Part shown: piece after piece, positions 26,211 through 34,234 of the stretch
How the letters are laid out: each line of letters begins with the position of its first letter
Numbering within the stretch: the first letter of the stretch is position 1
Assembly (NCBI GenBank): GCA_964435475.1
Contig: CAYSZB010000010.1
Location: forward strand, 1-52,148
From: CAYSZB01 sp964435475
GTDB taxonomy: Bacteria > Chloroflexota > Anaerolineae > Anaerolineales > Anaerolineaceae
DNA: 52,148 bases
Direction: 5' to 3'
Made by a program: the position numbers and the translations under genes
Notes under the pieces: model-generated
What the model was told of the DNA's origin: nothing
Seen by the model: the letters and a program-made list of their open reading frames with translations, nothing else
Databases searched by the model: none

Positions 26211-26950
26211 TTTCTGCGACGGCCAAAGATCCTTAATATTCTCAGGAACAGGTTGACTAAGTCCAGGTAAAGACGCAGGGCACCGATCATGCCCAATTTG
26301 GCAAGCATGCCCGGGTCTCCTGAATGCATATTGTAGGAAACCATGCGCTTGATGCGTTGGGTGTCATAAATGGTGAGCCCGAGAAAAATAAAGACCAACA
26401 CAATGGAGATGACCCATTCAAGTTGGGAACTACCCATGAATATATTGACAATAGACAGGATCAGCATAGCGATCAAACCAACAAGGAGGTAACCCCGCCA
26501 GTTATCCAGGTTCTTTTTGGTTGAATAACCGATCAGGGTCATGGCGCCAAACAGGCTGGCAGTGATCACAAAGGCCATAAAGATGCTGGCGTTCGAATAA
26601 ACCAGGAAGACCGTAGATAATGTCAGCCCGTTGATAGCCGCATAGAAAAAGAACAAAACGGCAGCAGAAAAAGCGCTGAGTTTATTGATGGCAGCCGTCA
26701 GAACGATCACTAGGATCAGTTCTGCAATGATCAGGCCATAGAATAAGAATGGCGTGCCAAAGATCAGACCCTGGACAAAGGGTAGAGCGCCAAAATACGC
26801 TGCAGCTGCAGTGGTTAACAAACCAAGTGTCATAACAAGGTAGACACGTCTTAAGACAGCCCTCAATACATCATCATATTCCAGGTTGTCCAGTGACAAC
26901 AAACCAGGTTTAGGTCTTTGACCTGTTAATGTATCAAATTGATCGTTCAT
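26207..26950 (-). CDS. Bax inhibitor-1/YccA family membrane protein
   Basis: A 247-residue protein with about seven TM helices and family segments such as VYLVMTLGLLTTAAAAYFG and TIYDTQRIKRM. The second carries the Asp pair region that gates calcium leak in the BsYetJ structure. Bacterial members are linked to ion leak or membrane protease control (E. coli YccA with FtsH). AAGGAAC lies before the ATG. The last bases overlap the convergent gene. Confidence 0.9.
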   Translation of the reverse strand: MNDQFDTLTGQRPKPGLLSLDNLEYDDVLRAVLRRVYLVMTLGLLTTAAAAYFGALPFVQGLIFGTPFLFYGLIIAELILVIVLTAAINKLSAFSAAVLFFFYAAINGLTLSTVFLVYSNASIFMAFVITASLFGAMTLIGYSTKKNLDNWRGYLLVGLIAMLILSIVNIFMGSSQLEWVISIVLVFIFLGLTIYDTQRIKRMVSYNMHSGDPGMLAKLGMIGALRLYLDLVNLFLRILRIFGRRRN

Positions 26951-27007
26951 ATTTGTTCCTTTTCAATGCATATCATACCAAAGTAATGTCAGAATATTAT
27001 CTGAAAA

Positions 27008-28615
27008 TCACAGGCCTTTTACCATATAGAGTTCACCTTTGTGGTACCCCCGTGCTGCATAATAACCGCGGGTGCCCACGGCAGAGATCACTGCCAGGCG
27101 TCTGAATCCATGTTCCCGGGCGATCTCTTCAGCCCTGGCAAGCAAACGGCTGCCGATCCCTGTATGTTGTGCAGCGCCCGCCTTTTCCGCACCGACCTCC
27201 AACGATTGACCGTAGACGTGGACTTCGCGGATGATCGCTGCCCGGTCAAGATCATCCAGTTTCAAGACATTGTTTTCTTCAGGCAGTGAAAGCCGGCAGT
27301 AGCCAGCCAACCCTCCACCAGGTGTATCGAAGGAGAGGAAATGTTCTTCAGCGTAGGCAGCCGGGTAGATAAGGTCGTGATTGACCAATTTATTGATATC
27401 AAAAGCCTGGTTGCGGATCTCCCGGCAGCGGATACACTGGCACTGTGTGTTGTTTCTCTTCATATCAAGGGCAACATCCTGCCTCAGGCTTGTATTGCGG
27501 TTCCCGGCAACCACGTGCTGGGATGGTATGTCGCGGATGATGCGATTGACGCGGCAATAAGGTGGAATGGTGGTTTTCAGGTCGGCAATCAGATGGATCA
27601 ATTCCTGCTCCGTGTAAGGTATGTACTCACCCCGCTGCCATACCTTGAAAAGTTCCGAGTTCTTCAGCAATTGGCAGGGGTAGATCTTCAGCTCGTCGGG
27701 GGTAAAAGAGCGTGGTTCCCACAAGCGGGCAAAATCCTGCCGGTCTGATGCAATCGTGGCACCTAATAGATTTGGCATCCAATGCATGACGATCTTGAAA
27801 CCAGCCGCTCGAAGAAGTGCGGATGCCTGCAGGGTCTGGGCAACGGTATGCCCGCGTTTGTTCAGTGCAAGTATGTGATCATCCAGGCTCTGTACACCGA
27901 TCTGCAGTTTCGTGACCCCCAGCCTGCGGTACCAGGCAAGTTCTGCCGCATCGATCAAGTCCGGTCGGGTCTCAATCACCAGGCCCACATTGCGGTGCTC
28001 AGCGTTGACATTCAATTCGTGTGCTTTTTCTAAATTGTCCCCTGCATCATCATAGTCTTTATTGACACCATTGAGGGCATCAAAACAGCGGCGTACGAAC
28101 CATTCCTGGTAGGTGCGTGGGTAGGCACTCCAACTGCCGCCCAGGATAAGCAGCTCGATCTTATCTGTGGGATGTCCCACATCATGCAGTGCCCTCAGGC
28201 GAGAAGCGACCTGGTCATACGGGTCAAAGGCATGCTCGACACCCCGCATCGCACCCGGTTCATCCGCCAGGTAACTTTGCGGCATATCAGGCTCTGTCGG
28301 GCAGAAGATGCACTCCCCGGGACAAGGGGCTGGTTTGGTCAAAACAGTGATCGTGGTCACACCCGATAACGTGCGTACCGGTTTCATACGGATGCGGGCC
28401 AAAAGTTCAGGATCTTCATCCCACTCTCCGGAGGAGACAAGCTGACGGTACACTGCGACCAGGGTATGTTTGGCCAGGAAACCATCCGGGAGCGGGTGCG
28501 ACCTTAATGCTGCACGCAGTTCAACGCCATAGCGGATCGCCTCCAAAGCCTGGCGGGCGATCTCCATTTGTTCAGGGCTGTACTCCCTCTTTTGCTTCCA
28601 ATCTTCTTCTCGCAT
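27008..28615 (-). CDS. elp3: Elp3-like tRNA U34 carboxymethyltransferase (radical SAM + GNAT)
   Basis: A 535-residue Elp3. The radical SAM domain has Cys98, Cys102 and Cys105 (CPGECIFC) followed by PTEPDMPQSY. A zinc-binding region contains QCQCIRC, and the C-terminal GNAT domain (about 390-535) ends with IGSRLLARAEE and YYAARGYHKG. Elp3 uses acetyl-CoA and SAM to build cm5U at wobble U34 of tRNA. In many bacteria and archaea it acts alone, without other Elongator subunits, as shown for a Dehalococcoides enzyme. It is divergent from a Trm9-like methyltransferase that could finish the side chain. A -10 box lies 9 nt before the ATG without a Shine-Dalgarno sequence. Confidence 0.93.
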   Translation of the reverse strand: MREEDWKQKREYSPEQMEIARQALEAIRYGVELRAALRSHPLPDGFLAKHTLVAVYRQLVSSGEWDEDPELLARIRMKPVRTLSGVTTITVLTKPAPCPGECIFCPTEPDMPQSYLADEPGAMRGVEHAFDPYDQVASRLRALHDVGHPTDKIELLILGGSWSAYPRTYQEWFVRRCFDALNGVNKDYDDAGDNLEKAHELNVNAEHRNVGLVIETRPDLIDAAELAWYRRLGVTKLQIGVQSLDDHILALNKRGHTVAQTLQASALLRAAGFKIVMHWMPNLLGATIASDRQDFARLWEPRSFTPDELKIYPCQLLKNSELFKVWQRGEYIPYTEQELIHLIADLKTTIPPYCRVNRIIRDIPSQHVVAGNRNTSLRQDVALDMKRNNTQCQCIRCREIRNQAFDINKLVNHDLIYPAAYAEEHFLSFDTPGGGLAGYCRLSLPEENNVLKLDDLDRAAIIREVHVYGQSLEVGAEKAGAAQHTGIGSRLLARAEEIAREHGFRRLAVISAVGTRGYYAARGYHKGELYMVKGL

Positions 28616-28624
28616 GGTGAACTA

Positions 28625-28630
28625 ATTTTA
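28625..28630 (-). promoter_or_regulatory. -10 box of elp3
   Basis: TAAAAT on the minus strand ends 9 nt before ATG 28615, predicting a leader of only two or three bases. Confidence 0.45.
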
Positions 28631-28691
28631 CCCAATTAAAGCCTGGCAAACACTGATGTTTAAGCTGCCTCTCTTTTAAGAGGCGATGGGA

Positions 28692-28697
28692 TATACT
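28692..28697 (+). promoter_or_regulatory. -10 box, leaderless start of the Trm9-like gene
   Basis: TATACT ends 6 nt before ATG 28704 and there is no Shine-Dalgarno sequence. It lies about 60 bp from the opposing elp3 -10 box, so the two genes share a compact divergent promoter region. Confidence 0.5.
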
Positions 28698-28703
28698 TGC
28701 AGC

Positions 28704-29453
28704 ATGGAACAACCAATTATTGAAAAACTGATCGAACTCAACCGGGTCTTTTACCAGGATTTTGCCTCCTCCTTTTCGGATACCCGGGAAAAACTTCAAC
28801 CTGGTGTGGTTTCCATTACAGACAAGATCCCATCCAACTACCATATCCTTGACCTGGGATGCGGCAATGGTGAGTTTTTAAACCACCTCAATAGGATGCG
28901 CTTCCATGGGAAATATACCGGTGTGGATTTCAGCAATGAATTACTGGATTATGCCCGACAACGGAATTTTCATCACCAACTGATCGAGTCCAATTTTTTG
29001 CTGAAGGATCTCACAAGTGATGATTGGAGTAGTGACCTGGCAACCCATGCTTTTGATCTCATCACGTGTTTTGCAGCGCTGCACCACTTACCAGGAACGG
29101 CTACGCGCAACCTGTTGCTACGCCAGGTCAAGCCCTTATTAAAAGATAGCGGGCGGGTTTTCATCTCTACCTGGCAGGTCAACAACAGTGAACGCCTCAA
29201 GAAGCGCATTCTTCCATGGGAGACCATTGGATTAAGTGCAATGGATGTCGATGAAGGTGATATCCTGATGGATTGGCGTGCCGCGGGACCGTCTTCGCAA
29301 CTTGGGATGCGTTATGTGCACATCTTTTCTGCCGCAGAATTGACCAGCCTGGCACAGGCAAATGGATTTGAGGTAGTCAGCCAATACTATTCAGATGGAC
29401 ACGAAGGCAACCTGGCACTTTACCAGGAATGGCAACCAGCCAGGCAGGTCTGA
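28704..29453 (+). CDS. Trm9/ALKBH8-like SAM methyltransferase, candidate tRNA cm5U34 methylase
   Basis: A 249-residue class I methyltransferase. SAM motif I is HILDLGCGNGEFL (48-59), preceded by YQDFASSFSDTR, which recalls the YNEIAPHFSQTR start of yeast Trm9. After the core come FISTWQV, GDILMDW, MRYVHIFSAAEL and the closing SQYYSDGHEGNLALY. In order and spacing these recall Trm9/ALKBH8 segments (a Trp after strand 5, a VPW motif, RYYHVF, SYYDQGNW) as I remember them. Those enzymes methylate cm5U34 to mcm5U34. Its divergence from elp3, which makes cm5U34, supports that role. The pairing is inference, and a generic methyltransferase remains possible. An ATG 18 bp upstream precedes the -10 box and is unlikely. 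Confidence 0.72.
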   Translation: MEQPIIEKLIELNRVFYQDFASSFSDTREKLQPGVVSITDKIPSNYHILDLGCGNGEFLNHLNRMRFHGKYTGVDFSNELLDYARQRNFHHQLIESNFLLKDLTSDDWSSDLATHAFDLITCFAALHHLPGTATRNLLLRQVKPLLKDSGRVFISTWQVNNSERLKKRILPWETIGLSAMDVDEGDILMDWRAAGPSSQLGMRYVHIFSAAELTSLAQANGFEVVSQYYSDGHEGNLALYQEWQPARQV

Positions 29454-29466
29454 TCAGGCGCTGCGT

Positions 29467-30285
29467 TTAGCCAAGCGCCACATCGAGCAACATCATGGCA
29501 GCAAAGCCCACCATCACCCCGATCGTACTGATATCTGAATGGCCATCAGACTCACGTTTACCCTCCGGGATCAACTCCTCGGCAACCACATAGATCATCG
29601 CGCCGGCAGCAAAAGCCAGGGCATAGGGCAGGATCGGCCGGATCAGGAAAACAGCCGCTGCTCCAATCACCCCGGCAACTATCTCAACCAATCCTGATAA
29701 TTGACCGATAAAAAAAGCCTTACCCCTGCGCATTTTTTCACGCCGCAGTGGCGCTGAGACAGCCAGACCTTCCGGAAAGTTCTGAATACCTATACCGAGG
29801 GCCAAAGCCAGGGCAGAGGAGATGGTTGCGTTTTCAATGCCAACCGCTGCGGCCCCAAATGCCACACCCACTGCCAACCCTTCCGGGATATTGTGCAATG
29901 TGATCGCCAGGACCAACAGGACACTACGCTGCCATGAACTTTTTAAGCCCTCGGGATGATCCTGGCCATCACTGATGTGCAGATGCGGCAGAAGGCGATC
30001 CACGCCATACAGGAATGCACCACCCAGCAAGAACCCAGCCACTGCCGGCACCCAAACTGGTAATTTTGCACTTTCTGAAAGTTTAATGGCTGGAGCCAGC
30101 AAGGAAAAATAACTGGCAGCGATCATCACGCCCGCGGCAAAGCCCAGCATGGCATCCAGTGTTTTACGGCTCATTTCCTTACTTGTAAATACCCCTGCGG
30201 CACCCAGCGCGGTCATAAGGTAAGTAAAAGTTGTTGCCAACAATGCCTGAACAATAGGATGGAGTTTTTCAAGGAATGAGATCAT
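29467..30285 (-). CDS. ZIP family divalent metal transporter
   Basis: A 272-residue membrane protein with about eight TM helices. The paired metal-site motifs are HNIPEGLAVGVAFG and IQNFPEGLAVSAP, typical of the GufA-like ZIP group, and EELIPEGKRE lies near the end. ZIP proteins move Zn2+, Fe2+ or Mn2+ into the cytoplasm; the metal cannot be told here. AAAGGGA precedes the ATG. It is convergent with the Trm9-like gene, 13 bp apart. Confidence 0.9.
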   Translation of the reverse strand: MISFLEKLHPIVQALLATTFTYLMTALGAAGVFTSKEMSRKTLDAMLGFAAGVMIAASYFSLLAPAIKLSESAKLPVWVPAVAGFLLGGAFLYGVDRLLPHLHISDGQDHPEGLKSSWQRSVLLVLAITLHNIPEGLAVGVAFGAAAVGIENATISSALALALGIGIQNFPEGLAVSAPLRREKMRRGKAFFIGQLSGLVEIVAGVIGAAAVFLIRPILPYALAFAAGAMIYVVAEELIPEGKRESDGHSDISTIGVMVGFAAMMLLDVALG

Positions 30286-30359
30286 GGCTGGTTCCCTTTT
30301 TTCAATGATATGATTACTGGCGGAATTATATTCGAAAAAGAACGAGTTTTCTTACAAAA

Positions 30360-31394
30360 ATGCTCAAGTTTACTGATAATAACCTGGAAAAGCAGTTGGA
30401 AAGATGCTATGCCCGGCGCAGTGCACTTATCAACGGTGAACACCAAACAGCTTATCGCCTTTTCAACGGGTTCTATGAAGGAATGCCGGGTTTTACGGTG
30501 GATATATTTGGTTCCAGCCTGGTGATCTCTGATCACAATGAAATGCCCGGGCAATCTGATCCAGTTTTGCAAAGCATCCAACAATATACATTAAGTAAAT
30601 TCCCCTGGCTCAAAGCGGTCCTGGTGAAATCACGCCATGCCCCTGCAGAACAGGCACAAAGAGGGATCCAGACCCACGGCGATAAACTGGACGATCACAT
30701 CATAGAAAACAACGTCAAATATGCCATTGATCTGCGCCTCAACCAGGACAGCAGTTTTTACCTTGACACACGCAACCTGCGGACGTGGATCAGACAAAAT
30801 TTGGAGCAGAAAACCGTCCTCAACACCTTCAGTTACAGCGGATCCCTGGGCATTGCTGCCTGTGCTGCCGGAGCCCAAAGGGTCATCCAAACTGACATCA
30901 ATTCAAGCTTCTTAAATCTTGCCAGGAAAAGTTACCAGCTGAACAAACTCCATTTTCGTCCTTCTGACCTGCTGGAAATGGATTTTTTCCGCATGGTGGA
31001 CAGGTTTAAAACCAGTCAAACCCTGTTTGATTGTGTGATCCTTGACCCGCCATTCTTTTCGATCTCAGAAACCGGGAAAATTGACCTTGTAAATGAATAT
31101 GCCCGCCTGGTCAACAAGGTCAGACCCCTGGTCGCTCACAATGGCTGGTTGATCGCCATAAATAATGCCCTCTTCTTAAAAGGCAGTGACCTGGTAGCCC
31201 AGATCGAGGATCTTTGCCGGTCCGGTTATTTAAAGATAGAGAAGTTTATCGCGGTACCGGATGACATGACAGGCTATCCCGACACCATCCTGAACGCCCC
31301 CCCGGTCGATCCGGCACCGTTCAATCACCCCACAAAGATGATGGTCCTCAGGGTAACACGGAAGGACCAAAAATCCACAACTGTCCACGCCTGA
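30360..31394 (+). CDS. Class I SAM-dependent (rRNA) methyltransferase, RlmI/RlmK-like
   Basis: A 344-residue protein resembling the catalytic part of 23S rRNA cytosine methyltransferases. An N-terminal segment with RRSALINGEHQTAYRLFNG and PGFTVDIFG corresponds to the linker domain of RlmI. It is followed by SSFYLDTRNLR, SAM motif FSYSGSLGIAACAAGA and the catalytic-loop motif ILDPPFFS. The PUA domain and the catalytic Cys seen in RlmI are not recognisable, so its base and position are uncertain. No Shine-Dalgarno sequence precedes ATG 30360. Confidence 0.78.
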   Translation: MLKFTDNNLEKQLERCYARRSALINGEHQTAYRLFNGFYEGMPGFTVDIFGSSLVISDHNEMPGQSDPVLQSIQQYTLSKFPWLKAVLVKSRHAPAEQAQRGIQTHGDKLDDHIIENNVKYAIDLRLNQDSSFYLDTRNLRTWIRQNLEQKTVLNTFSYSGSLGIAACAAGAQRVIQTDINSSFLNLARKSYQLNKLHFRPSDLLEMDFFRMVDRFKTSQTLFDCVILDPPFFSISETGKIDLVNEYARLVNKVRPLVAHNGWLIAINNALFLKGSDLVAQIEDLCRSGYLKIEKFIAVPDDMTGYPDTILNAPPVDPAPFNHPTKMMVLRVTRKDQKSTTVHA

Positions 31395-31407
31395 TGCTTA
31401 AAAAAAT

Positions 31408-31427
31408 AACTCCTTTCACAAGGAGTT
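31408..31427. terminator. Bidirectional terminator between the methyltransferase and rubrerythrin genes
   Basis: AACTCCTT (31408-31415) pairs with AAGGAGTT (31420-31427) around the loop TCAC. It is flanked by an A-tract on the left and CATTTTT on the right. Confidence 0.85.
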
Positions 31428-31439
31428 CATTTTTATTTA

Positions 31440-31943
31440 TTACAGGCTGATCAGGCCGAATTTTTCGCCCCTGATACCGCAGACCGGGCATTTTTCGGGT
31501 CGCTTGCCCAGTTCGATATAACCGCAGGTCGGGCAAAGGTAGAACTCGGAAACTTCCAGGTCTTTACCCTGTTGGACTGCTTCGAGGGCCAGCTTGTACA
31601 AGCGTGCATGAACTTCTTCAGCGGCAACAGCAAAACCGAACATGGTTTTAGCCTTGTGACCGACTGCTTCAGCCTCTTTCAACATAGGCGGGTACATTTC
31701 GGTGAATTCATAGGTTTCGCCAGCGATGGCAGTCTCGAGGTTTGCCAGGGTATCACCAATCGCATCCAATGCCTTGAGATGCCCTGCAGCATGGGTGCGC
31801 TCTGCCTCAGCCGTGGTGGCAAAGAGCCTGGCAATATTGGTAAAGCCATCCTGGGCGGCCTTTTTGGCAAATGCACTGTACTTCTGGAAGGCCTGGCTCT
31901 CACCAGCAAAAGCGGTTTTCAGATCATCTGTAGTTTTTGACAT
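31440..31943 (-). CDS. Rubrerythrin
   Basis: A 167-residue non-haem diiron peroxidase of anaerobes that reduces hydrogen peroxide. The ferritin-like domain carries diiron ligands in GESQAFQKY, EAERTHA, GETYEF and AAEEVHARLY. The C-terminal rubredoxin domain has CPTCG and CPVCG pairs about 14 residues apart. I start at ATG 31943, 6 nt after AAGGAGA; an in-frame extension to 32204 has no family similarity and runs across the promoter. A consensus -10 box and a perfect palindrome lie just upstream, which suggests redox regulation. Confidence 0.94.
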   Translation of the reverse strand: MSKTTDDLKTAFAGESQAFQKYSAFAKKAAQDGFTNIARLFATTAEAERTHAAGHLKALDAIGDTLANLETAIAGETYEFTEMYPPMLKEAEAVGHKAKTMFGFAVAAEEVHARLYKLALEAVQQGKDLEVSEFYLCPTCGYIELGKRPEKCPVCGIRGEKFGLISL

Positions 31944-31956
31944 GATTGTCTCCTTA

Positions 31957-31977
31957 ATCAAAATTTTGATAATTATA
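31957..31977 (-). promoter_or_regulatory. Rubrerythrin promoter: -10 box plus 14-bp palindrome
   Basis: TATAAT (minus strand 31977-31972) is followed directly by the perfect palindrome ATCAAAATTTTGAT (31957-31970), which covers the expected transcription start. It does not fit the PerR, Rex or Fnr consensus I know. It is a probable operator. Confidence 0.6.
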
Positions 31978-32052
31978 CATGTGATTTTAACCGGCAGATC
32001 CTGATTCGTGGGTGTGCTACATACTGGCGCACAAGCACCCAATTTACCTGTA

Positions 32053-32061
32053 TGATAAAAT
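32053..32061 (+). promoter_or_regulatory. Extended -10 promoter, leaderless start of the HExxH protein gene
   Basis: TGATAAAAT matches the extended -10 form and ends 6 nt before ATG 32068. No Shine-Dalgarno sequence is present. Confidence 0.55.
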
Positions 32062-32067
32062 CCAGAC

Positions 32068-33354
32068 ATGAGCAGGCTGAGGATCATTGGCAAGTTTATA
32101 GCACGGCTTATTTCGAACATAATAGCCATTGGTACATGCTGCTTTCTGCTCGCCCGGTCTGATATTTCGATGGGCAACCCGATCGAATCCATCCGAAGGT
32201 ACACCAGGAACGAGGAATTTGATTATGTCACCTGGGTGATCACCGCATTGGATCAAAAGATGCTGCAAAGCTCCTTGGACATTAGCAAGTTCATGCAAAA
32301 GGATGATTCAATTTCAATCATTGAGCAGTACCTGGAACAGGTGGAAATTGTCAGAAACCTGGAAACCGGGATCCAGGTCATTTATGCCGACCCACAGGTG
32401 GAAGACCCGGCATCAGCCAGCGCAGAAAAACAAGCACAGCTGACTATCGAGGAGCAGAAATTGCTTGATCTTGCGGCACTGAGCGAACCCATTCTGCAAA
32501 ACCAGGTGAATGACATCATCCGGGAAATGGGGTTAAGTCTTGGGGGTCAGAGCGCCCCTCCAATCGCTTACCGGGTCTCGGAACTGCCGCTAAACCTGGT
32601 GACATCCTCGAGGACTGAAATCAAGAGGATCGTAGACATCTCTCTTAACCCCGGACTGGCGGTTGAAGAGATGGATTCGCTGGAAACTGCCATTTATGAA
32701 CAGCTGGATCTTTCCGCCCTGGTTGTGCCGGTGGGTGGGATCGGTGCATACCCCACCATGGTCATGCAAACCACCGATCTGCGATGGCTGGTCGAGGTGA
32801 TCGCCCATGAGTGGATCCATAATTACCTGACATTCCAGCCTTTGGGATTCAACTACGAAACCTCGCCCGTCATGACAACAATAAACGAGACAGTTGCTTC
32901 GATCGCGGGAGAAGAGATCAGTTTAGAGGTTCTACGAACCTATTACCCGGAACTGGTTCCGCCTGAAACCGCACCGGTGACTTCCGCTCCCCAGGCAGAA
33001 ACTGCACAGGACCCACCAGCTTTTGATTTCAGGGCAGAAATGCGCATGACTAGGGTAAAAGTGGATGAACTTTTAGCTGAAGGCAAGATCAGTGAAGCAG
33101 AGCAATACATGGAAGAGCGCCGCCAGTTCTTCCGGCAAAATGGATACCTGATCCGCAAGTTGAACCAGGCATATTTTGTATTCTACGGTTCATATAATGA
33201 TCAACCGGGAGGCGGTGCTTCGGGCAGTGACCCTGTTGGTCCGCTGGTGCAGGAACTGCGAAAAACCACAAACAACCTGGCAGAATTCGTTACATTGATC
33301 GCCAGGGTCAACTCATATCCCGAATTGGTCAACCTGGTCCAATCAAGGCGCTGA
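32068..33354 (+). CDS. Membrane-anchored protein with HExxH zinc-protease-like motif, function unknown
   Basis: A 428-residue protein I cannot place in a named family. A basic N-terminus and a hydrophobic helix (about 8-29) should anchor or export it. The middle contains HEWIH (His247, Glu248, His251), followed by a possible third ligand in NET (Glu274) or GEE (Glu282), a gluzincin-like layout. A segment rich in Pro, Ala, Glu and Thr (about 300-320) leads to a helical C-terminal region with MEERRQFFRQNGY and a glycine-rich stretch near 380. The HExxH motif alone suggests a metallopeptidase, but this is unproven. It sits between divergent rubrerythrin and a convergent flavodoxin-fold gene and seems to be a single transcription unit. 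Confidence 0.7.
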   Translation: MSRLRIIGKFIARLISNIIAIGTCCFLLARSDISMGNPIESIRRYTRNEEFDYVTWVITALDQKMLQSSLDISKFMQKDDSISIIEQYLEQVEIVRNLETGIQVIYADPQVEDPASASAEKQAQLTIEEQKLLDLAALSEPILQNQVNDIIREMGLSLGGQSAPPIAYRVSELPLNLVTSSRTEIKRIVDISLNPGLAVEEMDSLETAIYEQLDLSALVVPVGGIGAYPTMVMQTTDLRWLVEVIAHEWIHNYLTFQPLGFNYETSPVMTTINETVASIAGEEISLEVLRTYYPELVPPETAPVTSAPQAETAQDPPAFDFRAEMRMTRVKVDELLAEGKISEAEQYMEERRQFFRQNGYLIRKLNQAYFVFYGSYNDQPGGGASGSDPVGPLVQELRKTTNNLAEFVTLIARVNSYPELVNLVQSRR

Positions 33355-33359
33355 CGTAA

Positions 33360-34049
33360 TTATTGCCAGGATTCCAGGAATTTTTCAAGTGTGACCAGCG
33401 GCTGTCGGATCGTTTTTGTAATTTCGGGGTCGATCGTTCCAATGCGGATCAATTGTTCACCGGCAATCTCAAGCAATCCCAATATCTCCTTTGCCCTGTC
33501 ACTGGTACCTGACATGGCACGCATGTACCCTACATGAGGACGCAAGATCGGGGGAAGGAATTCGACCCCGACAAGTGAAGCAAGGTCATGGATGATCTTA
33601 ACCACATTTTCTGTGTTTTCCAATTCCCACCATCCGCTTGTCACCAGCAGACCAATCTTTGCGATTTTTACATCCTCCCTGAATTGTGCTTTAACGCGTC
33701 CATCTTCAAACCTCAACCGGGGATCCATCAAAGGACAAAGGCGGTTAATGAATTCCTGCATGGCACCTGGTAAAGGTGTGTAAACGGGTGTGGCAATGAC
33801 CAGGATATCTGACTGCCTCAATGTGTGATAAAGATCAGACATTTCATCCTTGTGGATACAAACTCCCGGGGTTCTCGACCAACAGAGCATCCTCCCACAT
33901 GAGCATGGATCGATCTGCAATTGGCTGGCATAAACCAGGTGGATACCTGCACCAGCTTTTTGCATACCAGCCATAAAGGGTACCAGGAGAAATCCCGTAT
34001 TCCCTTTTTCCATTTTCGGACTTCCGTTCACCACTGTTACATCCACCAT
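33360..34049 (-). CDS. Flavodoxin-fold NAD(P)H-dependent oxidoreductase / FMN reductase family protein
   Basis: A 229-residue flavoprotein with VVNGSPKMEKGNTGFLL at the phosphate-binding loop and IVIATPVYTPLPGAMQEFINRL, here in part, at the flavin ring site. A cysteine cluster (CSCGRMLC then GVC) lies where iron-sulfur flavoproteins carry cluster ligands, but the spacing differs from CX2CX2CX5C, so a cluster is doubtful. A strong GGAGG precedes the ATG. It probably reduces quinones, flavins or metals, and no partner is adjacent. Confidence 0.82.
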   Translation of the reverse strand: MVDVTVVNGSPKMEKGNTGFLLVPFMAGMQKAGAGIHLVYASQLQIDPCSCGRMLCWSRTPGVCIHKDEMSDLYHTLRQSDILVIATPVYTPLPGAMQEFINRLCPLMDPRLRFEDGRVKAQFREDVKIAKIGLLVTSGWWELENTENVVKIIHDLASLVGVEFLPPILRPHVGYMRAMSGTSDRAKEILGLLEIAGEQLIRIGTIDPEITKTIRQPLVTLEKFLESWQ

Positions 34050-34196
34050 AATTTCCTCCGAAACAAGTTCTCCAGGTCAAAATTAATATTAAGTGTTTAA
34101 TCAACTATACAGCAAGAAAATTTGAAATGCAATGGCAAAAAGGCAGAAGTCCAGAGAGCCAGTTTCACAAAACACCATCGGGCTCTATTTATAAAT

Positions 34197-34202
34197 TATA
34201 AT
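34197..34202 (+). promoter_or_regulatory. -10 box of the gmk-rhomboid operon
   Basis: Consensus TATAAT about 32 bp upstream of the gmk ATG. The -35 region is not clear. Confidence 0.45.
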
Positions 34203-34234
34203 CAGACAACAAATGACTGGTTGTAACGAGGTAT

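Noticed and set aside
31944..32204. N-terminal extension of rubrerythrin of about 87 residues
   Set aside because: It crosses the promoter and palindrome; the internal ATG 31943 has a perfect ribosome binding site and the family N-terminus.
33360..34049. Iron-sulfur flavoprotein assignment for the flavodoxin-fold protein
   Set aside because: The cysteine spacing does not match the known cluster motif, so only the general flavoprotein call is kept.
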